A DNA stretch of 64,000 nt from an uncultured Eggerthellaceae bacterium (GTDB lineage: Bacteria; Actinomycetota; Coriobacteriia; Coriobacteriales; Eggerthellaceae): NCBI GenBank assembly GCA_958452575.1, contig CAUDUM010000004.1, forward strand, positions 124,001 to 188,000. Direction: 5' to 3'. Shown here piece by piece: positions 26,575 through 35,189 of the stretch (position 1 is the first letter of the stretch; the number at the start of each line of letters is the position of its first letter). The position numbers and the translations under genes were made by a program. The notes beneath the pieces are model-generated. The model did not search any database and had not been told where the DNA came from. It worked only from the letters and a program-made list of their open reading frames with translations.

Positions 26575-27957
26575 TTACATTGATCTGCTGAAATAATCAC
26601 GCAGAAAAGCATCCGAAGTTGAAGCCTGGCCTCGAGCCGCCTTGTAGCTTTCGATCGGATCCGCCAGGCGCGCCTCCAAAGCGTCCAGGACGGGCTGGCC
26701 GGGATCGATCGGCAGCGTTGCAGCCAGTTTCGCGGCTTCCTCGTCCGCCGCATTGTACGCGTCGTTCTGCTCAACGGCGGCCGCCGTGTCCCGCGCGAGC
26801 AACGCGTCGTTGGAAGCGACGGCATACCCCAGCGCCTCGATGCGTTTGTCCAGATAGGCCAGGTATGCGCTCAAATCGACATCCGCCTGTTCCTGCGAGA
26901 GGGAGGCCATCGCCGATCGCACTTCGGTGAACAGCGACGACGCCTCGTTGGAGAGCTCTGTCGACTGGCTGATCGCGTCCTCGGACGTCTCCGTCACAAG
27001 ATCAGCGGCTTGACGTGCCAGGCTATCCGCCTCGGAGGTGCGCTCCCACGTCTCCCCCACCCTCTCATACAGGCTTTTCATGCCGATGGAGGTCTCGAGG
27101 ATGTTCCATCCCTGCTCTACCATGGTCCGACGCGCCGAGGATGTCGCCATCAGAGCGTCGGCGGCTTCGCGCTCCACCGTCTCGCGCAGGCCCTGCATCG
27201 CCGTGTCGGCTTTGGATTCCGCTTGATCGAGCGAAGCGGTCATCGCTTCGACGCTTGCCTGGTTGTCGTTGTAGAACGTCTCCGACTCATCGCTCAAGGG
27301 ATTCTGAAGCGCGTCATCCAAGCCCAAGAGGAACTCGTCGGTCGAGGTCAGCGCGTCAGCGGACTCCTGCAGCAGCTGCGTGTTCTGCTGATAGCGCTCG
27401 TTGTCCTGATACAGGTAGACGAAACCCGCCGCCGCCAAGGCGATGATGATCACCGCGCAGACGATGCCGGCGAGCACCTTGCCCCTGCGCCTCCGTGCTT
27501 TGCGCCAGGCGATCTCCTCCTCCGACGTGCGTCCCGAGCTGCGGGAGGCGCGCTCGAAACGCGTTCTCTCGATGGCGGGCTCCTCGGCTGCTCGCTCAAT
27601 GGGAGCCGAAGGCGCGGCGGGGTGCTCGCCGCTTTCGGGCATGGAGTCGACGGGTTTCACCAGCGACGGAGTCGTCGATGTCGACGCCGGCATGGGGGTC
27701 GATCCCCCCATCATCGCAGCTAGCTCGTCTTTCTTCGGGGTGGAAGGAGGCTTCCTCCTGCCTATCGGCAAGGTGAAAAGGCTGATACGGCCGAATCGTT
27801 TTGCCTGATCAGAAGTTGTATCCTTTCCTTCATCGAGCGCATTGCGCGCAGCATCCAAGACGCTGAACGACAATTCGTTGGATGTTCCCCGCGTGTTCTT
27901 CTTCACGTGCGCCGCGTGGTTGAGCTTATCGGAACGCCTCTTCATAGTCTTCGCCAT
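26575..27957 (-). CDS. Single-pass membrane protein with extracytoplasmic helical domain, unknown function
   Basis: I do not recognise this 460-residue protein. A low-complexity cytoplasmic region (about 155 residues, with Ser/Thr/Pro and then an Arg-rich EIAWRKARRRRGK) precedes one membrane helix (VLAGIVCAVIIIALAAAGFVYLY). The remaining 275 residues are Ala/Glu/Ser-rich and strongly helical, consistent with a coiled-coil domain outside the cell. It begins 18 bp after dinG and ends 67 bp before the M28-like gene, so the three are probably one operon. An internal ATG at 27945 is an alternative start. Confidence 0.7.
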   Translation of the reverse strand: MAKTMKRRSDKLNHAAHVKKNTRGTSNELSFSVLDAARNALDEGKDTTSDQAKRFGRISLFTLPIGRRKPPSTPKKDELAAMMGGSTPMPASTSTTPSLVKPVDSMPESGEHPAAPSAPIERAAEEPAIERTRFERASRSSGRTSEEEIAWRKARRRRGKVLAGIVCAVIIIALAAAGFVYLYQDNERYQQNTQLLQESADALTSTDEFLLGLDDALQNPLSDESETFYNDNQASVEAMTASLDQAESKADTAMQGLRETVEREAADALMATSSARRTMVEQGWNILETSIGMKSLYERVGETWERTSEADSLARQAADLVTETSEDAISQSTELSNEASSLFTEVRSAMASLSQEQADVDLSAYLAYLDKRIEALGYAVASNDALLARDTAAAVEQNDAYNAADEEAAKLAATLPIDPGQPVLDALEARLADPIESYKAARGQASTSDAFLRDYFSRSM

Positions 27958-27975
27958 GCCTCCATGCGCCGCGCT

Positions 27976-30900
27976 TTAACGCAGCATCTCCAAAGCAGCG
28001 ACGATCTCGTCCGCAGGACGGACTTTGACGGTGTGGCTGGGCAGCGAGTTCAGGAAAGACTTCCCGTATCCCTTCGTCAGCAAACGGCGATCGGCGAGGA
28101 TGAGGACGCCGGTGTCGTCCGCTTTGCGGATCAATCGCCCAGCGGCTTGCTTGGTCTCTATGATCGCCTTCGGGAGCACATAGTGGCGCCATGCCTGATC
28201 GTCGCGGGCCGCGCGCTCGCACGAGAGCGGATCGGTCGGCTTCGTAAAGGGCAGCTTGGGGATGATCACGCCTTTGAGCGTTGCTCCGGGAGCATCGAAG
28301 CCCTCCCAGAAGCTCTTCAGCGCGAACAGCGACAGATGCTCGTCGGCCAGGAAATCATCACGCAGCCCCTTCACCGACACGCCCCATTTTTGGCAGACCA
28401 GGCGCAGGTCGTTCCTCTTGAGCTCCGGCTGGACCGCCTCGAAGCATTTCTCCATCTCTCGCCTGTTGGTGAACAAGGTGAGCATCGATCCGCCTTGGGC
28501 AAGATGGACGCGCACGAGCAGCTGCTCCAATGCCGGAAGGTAGCGCGGATCGTTGGGTTCGGGAATGTCCTCGACCACATACACGACCATGTTGTTGTCG
28601 AAGTCGTAGCTGGAATCGAGTTGCAGAAGGCGGCTGTGAGCCATACCCTCGCCGTTCAATCCCATCGCGTTTTCGAAAGAGCGGAAACTACCGTCGACCG
28701 ACAGAGTCGCGGACGCGAAGATCGTCGACCGGGTGCGCTCGTACAGCGTCTCGTTCAGGGCAGCGCCGACGTTGACCAGCAACGCCTCGAGCACCTCCGC
28801 AACGCGATCTTTCTTGCGGCACAGGGTCGCCGAATATGCGAATCCCTCCGGCGCGATGTCCAAAATAACCTCGGAAGCCGAGATGACGTCCTTGAGATCC
28901 ATCGCGATGGCCGCCAGCTCGCGCTGGACGTCGGCGACACCCTCGATCTCCTCCAGATAGCCGACAAGCTCTTGGCAGGACGACACCAGCTTCTCCGCCG
29001 TCTCCCGCATCGCCGCGCCGTGAGCTACCAGCTCCTGAAAGACGCTGCTGCGGCGAATGTCGTCGTTGATCCACAGATCCACGTACTCGTAGCCGTGGCC
29101 GCGCTTGCTTGCATCGAAGTACAGGAGGTCCTTCATATGCGCGCAGAAGCTCCGTGCAGCGGCGGCGTACGCGCTGCCCGCTGACCGGGCCTTCGATGAA
29201 AGGGCGTGGTACAGCGTCGCCTTCTCATCCTCCGCTGTGGTTTGGACGCGCCGCTCGGCGCGAGAGAACACAGTGCGCGTGGACTCCGACGCGTCAACCC
29301 GTTCCGCCAGCCTCAGAAGATCCTCGGCGGACAGCTTTATCGAGAATGCGCGGCGCGCCTCCTCCTCCGCGTTGTGTGCCTCGTCGATCACCCACTGCTT
29401 GACCGGGGGGAGTAAACCCCCATCGGCAGCAAGATCGCAGAACAGCAGGCTATGGTTGGTCACCACGATATCCGCGTTCTCGGCGCGGCGGCGAGCGCCA
29501 TGCACAAAGCACGTGCTTCCGAAATAGGGGCATTTGCGACGAAGGCAATCATGGCTCGTCGTCGTGATCGCCGCGCGCGGCAAAAGCCGGTAGTCGATTT
29601 TCAGCGTGTCCATGTCGTCGTACTCGGTCTGCTCCACGTACGACAGAAGCGCGGCGAGCGCCGGAGCCTGGGTCTTCAACTCGCCCTGCACCTCGCGCTC
29701 CCGCGGACCCTCCTGCACGAGGCGGTCGATCTTGCGCAGGCAGGGGTAATGGGAGAATCCCTTCAGAGGAGCGTATTCAAGCTCCCTGCCTCCTTCGATT
29801 GCAGCAAGCGCGCGGGAAAGCGCAGGCAGCTCATGGTAGACGAGCTGGTCCAGCAGCGCGTTCGTCTTGGTCGCGATGCCGATCGTCGCGTCGTTGCCGA
29901 GGGTGGTCAGCGCGCTGGGAACCAGATACGCCATGGATTTGCCCACGCCGGTCCCCGCCTCGACGACGAGGTTGTCCCCTTCCTCAAAGGCGTCACGGAT
30001 GGCTTGCGCCATCTGAAGCTGCTCCTCGCGCGCCTCGAACGTAGGATACAACCCTCCGACCAGGCCATCTGGGGAAAACGCCGCAGAGATCTGTTCCTTC
30101 GAAGGAATGTTCAGCTTATCGGAGGCGGATGCGAGGTTCGCCTCAGAATCAGCCTCTTTGACGCTTTTTGAGCCGATTTGATTCCATCGCATAGCGCGGA
30201 GGGAGAGCGATCCCTCTTTGCTGCGCGCATCGTCATCCTGAGCTTGGTTTTCACCGGCGCTTGGTTTGCAAACGCTCGCGAAGTGCTCGAACACCACGCG
30301 CGTCTGCCATTGTTCGCGCGTCGCCATCTTCGCAATGCATGCGACAAGTTCGTGGGGCATCGCCTCGACGGCGGCGAGCAGGATCCTGAACGCCGCGCAC
30401 GTCGCAGCAACATCCGCATCGGCGCGATGGGTCGACAACGGTGCGTCGAACGCGGTGACGATATCGATCAGACGATGCGATTTGAGACGCGGCAGCGCGA
30501 TGCGCGCCAGATCAAGCGAGTCGATCCACGTGTTTTCCAGCAGAGGATATCCGCTCGGATGGCGGGTTGTGAACGTTCGATCGAAGCCCACGTTATGCGC
30601 GACGATCTTCGAATCCCCCACGAACTCGACCAAACTAGCCAAAGCCTCGTCGGGTAGCGGCGCATCCGCCACATCCTCGTCATGGATGTCGGTGAGATGG
30701 GCCACATCATCCGGTATGGGTTTTCCAGGATTGACGAATGTGATGAACCAGTCGGTGATCTTCCCCTGCTCCATGCGAGCTGCCGCGATCTGCGTCAGCT
30801 CGTCATGATTGAAGGAAAAGCCCGTAGTTTCGGTATCTATAACAACGATATCAGTGTCGAGTTCGCCGAAATCCGCTTCTTTAGCCCGCTTCGCAAGGGA

Positions 30901-30987
30901 AGCGTAACGACGCGCTGTAGTTTCAGGAGTGCCGTCGCTGATGAATTTTCGCAGCGACTCCGGTATCTGTTCAGTTTGATTGTCCAT
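27976..30987 (-). CDS. dinG: DinG-type ATP-dependent helicase with N-terminal DEDDh exonuclease
   Basis: This 1,003-residue protein joins a DnaQ-like 3'-5' exonuclease (Asp51/Glu53 in VIDTETTGF, HNVGFDRTF, and HRADADVAA) to a superfamily 2 XPD/DinG helicase. The helicase has a Walker A motif EAGTGVGKS, a probable Fe-S cluster Cys set (HYPCLRK, then CLRRKCPYFGSTCF), DEAH in VIDEAHNAEEEA, and C-terminal QAAGRLIRKADDTGV. This domain order is that of the Gram-positive DinG proteins. The expected role is unwinding or trimming of DNA or R-loop structures during repair. The ATG at 30987 starts MDNQTEQIPE. Confidence 0.92.
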   Translation of the reverse strand: MDNQTEQIPESLRKFISDGTPETTARRYASLAKRAKEADFGELDTDIVVIDTETTGFSFNHDELTQIAAARMEQGKITDWFITFVNPGKPIPDDVAHLTDIHDEDVADAPLPDEALASLVEFVGDSKIVAHNVGFDRTFTTRHPSGYPLLENTWIDSLDLARIALPRLKSHRLIDIVTAFDAPLSTHRADADVAATCAAFRILLAAVEAMPHELVACIAKMATREQWQTRVVFEHFASVCKPSAGENQAQDDDARSKEGSLSLRAMRWNQIGSKSVKEADSEANLASASDKLNIPSKEQISAAFSPDGLVGGLYPTFEAREEQLQMAQAIRDAFEEGDNLVVEAGTGVGKSMAYLVPSALTTLGNDATIGIATKTNALLDQLVYHELPALSRALAAIEGGRELEYAPLKGFSHYPCLRKIDRLVQEGPREREVQGELKTQAPALAALLSYVEQTEYDDMDTLKIDYRLLPRAAITTTSHDCLRRKCPYFGSTCFVHGARRRAENADIVVTNHSLLFCDLAADGGLLPPVKQWVIDEAHNAEEEARRAFSIKLSAEDLLRLAERVDASESTRTVFSRAERRVQTTAEDEKATLYHALSSKARSAGSAYAAAARSFCAHMKDLLYFDASKRGHGYEYVDLWINDDIRRSSVFQELVAHGAAMRETAEKLVSSCQELVGYLEEIEGVADVQRELAAIAMDLKDVISASEVILDIAPEGFAYSATLCRKKDRVAEVLEALLVNVGAALNETLYERTRSTIFASATLSVDGSFRSFENAMGLNGEGMAHSRLLQLDSSYDFDNNMVVYVVEDIPEPNDPRYLPALEQLLVRVHLAQGGSMLTLFTNRREMEKCFEAVQPELKRNDLRLVCQKWGVSVKGLRDDFLADEHLSLFALKSFWEGFDAPGATLKGVIIPKLPFTKPTDPLSCERAARDDQAWRHYVLPKAIIETKQAAGRLIRKADDTGVLILADRRLLTKGYGKSFLNSLPSHTVKVRPADEIVAALEMLR

Positions 30988-31153
30988 GCGATCAGCCTAT
31001 CATCTCTCATCCTCTCGCACAAACTGATGACAGGTTACTCCATTCGGAAACCCTTTTTTCTAGGGCCAACCTCGCATTTCTCTCCGGGAATGAATGATAA
31101 GCTATCGTTTATTCAGCGGTTCTCCATGTCTTGTATTCGGGAAGGATTTCTTC

Positions 31154-31822
31154 ATGTTGGACGATATCAGCCTTGGCTACTCTGGATCCTACGAGCGATT
31201 CGACACCGTCTCGAAAAAGGAGGCTGCCGTTCTGGTCGGAGCCGACAATCTGGTGGGAGATCGCTTCTCTATCGAATTCAAGACCGAAGACGGCGTTGCG
31301 ATTGCCTGGATGAAAAATAAATTCAATGCGCTGATCGGCTATTTCAATCCTGAAGTTTCCCGTCAATTGCAAATCTGCGAGGCGCGTGGATGGAAAATCA
31401 CCGCCCTCCTCTCATTCGTAGCCTACGTGGACACTCCCTCTCCTGGCGAATATTGGGGTGAAGCGGCAATCATCTGCTATAACCCTCAAAACAATGCTGA
31501 GGCGTTCGAAACCTTCATTTCGACGATGTCCAGCATGATGCAAGAAGGAATCCGTCCTGACATCTCCCTTAGCAGCGACGGAGTGTCGCATGTGGTCGAA
31601 GAGAGCGGGAGGTGGAAGCCCACGGCTCGCGTCCCCTATCCTGACAAAGAGTATGGCATGGTCATTCTCAAGCGTCACCGTAAGTTTTCCGAGAAGATCA
31701 TTGAACAGGGACGCGCCGGCAACAAAGGTTGCTATGCGATTAGCTGGATATTCATAGCTATTATCGCGATCGCCCTTATTGCCGGCGCGTTCTTCGGTCT
31801 TAGATCCCTCGGTATCCTCTAA
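31154..31822 (+). CDS. Tail-anchored hypothetical protein
   Basis: I do not recognise this 222-residue protein. It ends with a single strongly hydrophobic helix (AISWIFIAIIAIALIAGAFFG), so it is predicted to be C-terminally anchored with its bulk in the cytoplasm. The N-terminal half contains LVGADNLVGDRFSIEF and ALIGYFNPEVSRQL, faintly reminiscent of HIRAN-like folds, but this is weak. The ATG at 31154 is chosen for the GGGAAGG about 9 nt upstream; 31094 is an alternative start. Its stop overlaps the convergent ddl stop. Base composition is lower in GC than its neighbours. Confidence 0.65.
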   Translation: MLDDISLGYSGSYERFDTVSKKEAAVLVGADNLVGDRFSIEFKTEDGVAIAWMKNKFNALIGYFNPEVSRQLQICEARGWKITALLSFVAYVDTPSPGEYWGEAAIICYNPQNNAEAFETFISTMSSMMQEGIRPDISLSSDGVSHVVEESGRWKPTARVPYPDKEYGMVILKRHRKFSEKIIEQGRAGNKGCYAISWIFIAIIAIALIAGAFFGLRSLGIL

Positions 31823-32769
31823 TCTTCGATATCCAAAGCAAGCTCGATCAGCTTTTTGCAGAGGTTCTCATACGACAACCCGATTTTGGATGCTGCGTCG
31901 GGAAGAAGCGACGTTGCCGTCATGCCAGGCAACGTGTTGGTCTCGAGGATCCAAAAATCGCCGTTCTCTTCCAAGAGGAAATCCGTACGGGATTCCCCAC
32001 GGCATCTGATCGCTTTGTGGGCCTGCTCAGCGCATGAGCGGATTTTCGCTGCAACATCCTCATCGATCTCCGCAGGGCAGATATGGGTGGATCCGCCAGG
32101 GGAATACTTCGCATCGAAATCGTAGAACTCATTGCGCGGTACGATTTCGATAATGGGAAGCGCGGTCGGATCGACATTGCCGATAACGCCGACGGTGAGC
32201 TCCCTTCCCTTGCAGTACTTCTCGATGAGAACCTGATCGTCATGCTCGAAGGCTTTATTGATCGCATCCTGGATCGCTTCAGCGCCCTTTTCGATATACA
32301 GACCAATCGAACTACCTTCTTTAGATTCCTTAATGACGCAGTGATCACCTAATTTTGCGATGATCTCATCGATCGAATAATCCTGACCTTTCGAAAGCGT
32401 CACGGAAGGGAGCGTCGGCAGGCCGGTTTCTTTGTATCGCTGCTTTGCGTTGCATTTGCTCATCGCCAAAGCGCTCGCATACACACCGGATCCGGTATAA
32501 GGAAGCCCTATCGTCTCCAAAAAGCCCTGCATCGTGCCATCTTCGCCACCACGGCCATGCAGCGCCAAGAACGCAACGTCATAATCATTCTCAACGAGAT
32601 CGATAAGATCCTTTTTCTCGGCAGGATCCAACACCGTCACTTGAAAACCGACGGCCTTCAAAGCCTCGGCTACGGCGTTTCCGGATGCGAGGGACACTTC
32701 TCTTTCGCCGCTGTTTCCCCCTCGCAGAACAGCAACCTTGCATGTCGTCGGATTAAGAGCTTCCGCCAT
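31819..32769 (-). CDS. ddl: D-alanine--D-alanine ligase
   Basis: This 316-residue ATP-grasp enzyme makes the D-Ala-D-Ala dipeptide for peptidoglycan. Seen are VAVLRGGNSGEREVSLASG, the loop HGRGGEDGTMQGFLE, CVIKESKEGSSIG, YSPGGSTHICPA, and ILETNTLPGMT carrying the metal-binding residues. GAAGGGGG lies upstream of the ATG at 32769. It converges on the tail-anchored gene with stop codons overlapping by 4 bp. Confidence 0.96.
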   Translation of the reverse strand: MAEALNPTTCKVAVLRGGNSGEREVSLASGNAVAEALKAVGFQVTVLDPAEKKDLIDLVENDYDVAFLALHGRGGEDGTMQGFLETIGLPYTGSGVYASALAMSKCNAKQRYKETGLPTLPSVTLSKGQDYSIDEIIAKLGDHCVIKESKEGSSIGLYIEKGAEAIQDAINKAFEHDDQVLIEKYCKGRELTVGVIGNVDPTALPIIEIVPRNEFYDFDAKYSPGGSTHICPAEIDEDVAAKIRSCAEQAHKAIRCRGESRTDFLLEENGDFWILETNTLPGMTATSLLPDAASKIGLSYENLCKKLIELALDIED

Positions 32770-32878
32770 TTGGAATCCCCCTTCTGTTGGATAAGCAACG
32801 ACGGCATGATTCTACACTGCTGCGCAGCTGTTGGTATCGAGAATATTCCCCTCCCGCCTTATATTAATTCCTTTCCAA

Positions 32879-32894
32879 TGTTTCACGTGAAACA
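32879..32894. promoter_or_regulatory. parS site 1
   Basis: A perfect match to the consensus TGTTTCACGTGAAACA, the binding site of chromosomal ParB, lies 38 bp upstream of rlmN. Confidence 0.95.
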
Positions 32895-32919
32895 TCAAGC
32901 GTTCGCTTGCCAACCTATA

Positions 32920-32925
32920 TATAAT
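32920..32925 (+). promoter_or_regulatory. rlmN -10 element (leaderless mRNA likely)
   Basis: TATAAT lies 6 nt before the rlmN ATG, so transcription would start at or next to the start codon. No clear -35 is seen, and no Shine-Dalgarno precedes the ATG. Confidence 0.55.
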
Positions 32926-32931
32926 CGCCCT

Positions 32932-33972
32932 ATGGAAACTTTGACTTCATATCTTCCAATCAAATGCTATTCACGCGACGAGCTTGCTTCCCTTGTTGAG
33001 CATTATGGGCAGCCCTCCTATCGTGCTTCTCAAATCATCCAATGGCTCTATCAACGCGGCGCGTCCTCTTATGATCAAATGACCGATTTGCCGAAGAGCC
33101 TTCGCCAACAGCTAGACAGCAACCATCCTCTCTACACTCCTACCGTTATCGATAAACAGATCTCACGCGATGGAACGCGAAAGTACCTGTTCCAACTGAA
33201 CGACGGATGCCTCGTTGAGACTGTTGGCATTCCTTCATCAGATGGACGTCTCACCATTTGCTTTTCAACCCAAGTGGGATGCGCGATGGGTTGCGTATTC
33301 TGTGCAACAGGCCATGAAGGCTTCACCCGCAACCTCGTCGTAGGCGAGATAATCGATCAGATCTTGATCGTCCAACATGATTTTGATAAACGCGTGACCA
33401 ACCTTGTTGGGATGGGGCAAGGGGAGCCTTTCCTCAATTACGACTCTGTTGTTAACGCGCTCCAGATCATCAATTCAAAGAAGGGTCTTGGGATCGGAGC
33501 ACGCAAAATCACGCTTTCTTCGTGCGGCATTATCTCCGGCATCCGGAGATTCTCCGAAGTGAAAGAACAATATACACTGGCCATATCACTTCATGCTGCG
33601 CGCCAGGAAGTCCGAGATAGAATCATGCCGAAAGTCGCTTCTCAGCCGCTACGTGAATTGAAACCGACGTTGATCAACTATATCGAGCAAACCAACCGTC
33701 GTGTCACTCTTGAATACACGATGATCAGAGGTTTGAACGATTCGAACGTGGATCTGGATGCACTCATCACATTCGCTTCCGGTTTGCTCTGTCATGTGAA
33801 CTTGATCCAACTGAACACAATCGAGGGATCCCCTTACCGGCCAAGCGAACAATCTACCGTTGATCACTGGAAACAATCGATTGAACGGTCTGGGATTGAG
33901 ACGACTATCAGAGCCTCCAAAGGCTCCGATATCTCTGGAGCATGCGGACAGTTGAAGAACCTAAGACGCTAG
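32932..33972 (+). CDS. rlmN: 23S rRNA (adenine-2503-C2)-methyltransferase RlmN
   Basis: This 346-residue radical SAM enzyme methylates A2503 of 23S rRNA and A37 of some tRNAs. It has the cluster motif CAMGCVFCATG, the GMGQGEPFLNYD glycine-rich region, ISLHAA, and the late catalytic Cys in GACGQL. The ATG at 32932 gives the usual length; the longer open frame upstream runs through a parS site and the ddl promoter region and is rejected. A TATAAT box directly upstream implies a leaderless transcript. The transcript ends in the parS palindrome terminator. Confidence 0.94.
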   Translation: METLTSYLPIKCYSRDELASLVEHYGQPSYRASQIIQWLYQRGASSYDQMTDLPKSLRQQLDSNHPLYTPTVIDKQISRDGTRKYLFQLNDGCLVETVGIPSSDGRLTICFSTQVGCAMGCVFCATGHEGFTRNLVVGEIIDQILIVQHDFDKRVTNLVGMGQGEPFLNYDSVVNALQIINSKKGLGIGARKITLSSCGIISGIRRFSEVKEQYTLAISLHAARQEVRDRIMPKVASQPLRELKPTLINYIEQTNRRVTLEYTMIRGLNDSNVDLDALITFASGLLCHVNLIQLNTIEGSPYRPSEQSTVDHWKQSIERSGIETTIRASKGSDISGACGQLKNLRR

Positions 33973-33993
33973 GTCTAATCCTTTCACATATAA

Positions 33994-34033
33994 AAGAAGG
34001 CCGGATGTTTCACGTGAAACATCCGGCCTTCTT
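33994..34033. terminator. Bidirectional terminator: perfect 40-bp palindrome centred on parS site 2
   Basis: Bases 33994-34033 are fully self-complementary. The outer arms are AAGAAGGCCGGA and its complement, and the centre (34006-34021) is TGTTTCACGTGAAACA. The stem lies between the convergent stops of rlmN and parB, and each arm ends in a short A/T-rich tract, so it can act as a terminator hairpin for both genes as well as a ParB site. Confidence 0.8.
34006..34021. promoter_or_regulatory. parS site 2
   Basis: A perfect TGTTTCACGTGAAACA sits at the exact centre of the 40-bp palindrome downstream of parB. Confidence 0.95.
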
Positions 34034-34052
34034 ACATAACGAGATCCTAGAT

Positions 34053-35189
34053 TTATTCAATAGAGGAGGTTATCTCATTGAATAGCCTCTGCAGATCCTC
34101 TTCATCCTTGAATTCGATCTCGATCTTGTTCTTTCCCTGCACCGTCTTAACCTTCACATTGGTATGAAGAACATCGCGCAGCGTCTTAGCGACCTTTTTG
34201 AAGGAGGCAGGGGATGGTGTACGGGAGGTGCGGGCGGAAGGATCCTTCTTTCCCGACATCAGTCGCGCGATCGCCTCTGTCTCCCTAACAGAAAGCTTTT
34301 CCTCGACCAGTTTGGCAGTGAGTTTCTGCCTGCCTTCCGCGGTCGGAATCGAGAGGATGGCACGCGCGTGTCCTGCAGTGATTTTCTCTTCAAACAAAAG
34401 CTGCTGGGCCTCTTCCGGCAGTTCGAGCAGGCGCAATGCGTTGGCGATGGTCGAACGACCCTTCGAAACCACCTGTGCGACTTCGGACTGCGTGAGGTTC
34501 ATACGTTCCATCAAACGACGATAACCGTACGCTTCCTCGATTGGATTGAGGTCGGAACGCTGGATATTCTCGATAAGGGCAAGTTCCAGAGCCTTATCCT
34601 CATCAGCATCCTTGATCCTGACCGGCATCTTCTCCATTTTGAGATAACGGCATGCCTGCCACCTGCGTTCACCGGCGATGATCTGATACTTGCCATTCGC
34701 CATAGGGCGCACCACGATAGGTTGGAGAAGCCCGTCTTTTTTAATCGAAGCTGCCAGCTCCTCGATCTCCTCCTGTTTGAAGTTGGTGCGAGGCTGATCG
34801 GGGTTGGGCTCGATATCCGAAACCGCAACCTCGTCGGTCGGTTTTTCGACTGCTTCCTGTTTCGAATCTTCGATTTCAGCCGTTTTACGAGTCTCAACAG
34901 TGGAGGGAGCAGGAGCCGGCTTCTCTATAACAACCTCAGGCTGCTTTTGCGCAGCAGCAGGCTTAGGAGAAGCATACGCTGGCTTATTGGAAGCCATCTC
35001 GGTGTTCATCACCTGCTGCAGGTCCGATGACTCAACGACAACGCGCCGAGCAGAAGACCCTGCAGCTTCAGCAGGGTTCTGGACAGGCTTTTCTTCCTCA
35101 ACGGCCTTTTCCTGTTTCGGTTCATCGTAATATCCGCCAAGAAGCGAATTAAGACCCCTACCCAGGCCACTGCGCGTCGTTTTAGCCAC
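34053..35189 (-). CDS. parB: Chromosome-partitioning protein ParB (Spo0J)
   Basis: This 378-residue protein is a CTP-dependent DNA clamp that loads at parS. It starts GLGRGLNSLL, has a long low-complexity stretch (about 20-120), then the N-terminal CTPase domain (IEPNPDQPRTNF, IIAGERRWQACR), a helix-turn-helix (LTQSEVAQVVSKGRSTIANALRLL) and a C-terminal dimer domain. The catalytic box reads GERRWQ instead of the usual GERRxR, a substitution next to the nucleotide-binding arginines. The start overlaps the parA stop by 8 bp. Confidence 0.96.
   Translation of the reverse strand: MAKTTRSGLGRGLNSLLGGYYDEPKQEKAVEEEKPVQNPAEAAGSSARRVVVESSDLQQVMNTEMASNKPAYASPKPAAAQKQPEVVIEKPAPAPSTVETRKTAEIEDSKQEAVEKPTDEVAVSDIEPNPDQPRTNFKQEEIEELAASIKKDGLLQPIVVRPMANGKYQIIAGERRWQACRYLKMEKMPVRIKDADEDKALELALIENIQRSDLNPIEEAYGYRRLMERMNLTQSEVAQVVSKGRSTIANALRLLELPEEAQQLLFEEKITAGHARAILSIPTAEGRQKLTAKLVEEKLSVRETEAIARLMSGKKDPSARTSRTPSPASFKKVAKTLRDVLHTNVKVKTVQGKNKIEIEFKDEEDLQRLFNEITSSIE

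Noticed and set aside
32557..32931. N-terminal extension of rlmN
   Set aside because: The extension would overlap ddl, its promoter and parS, and adds residues absent from the family.
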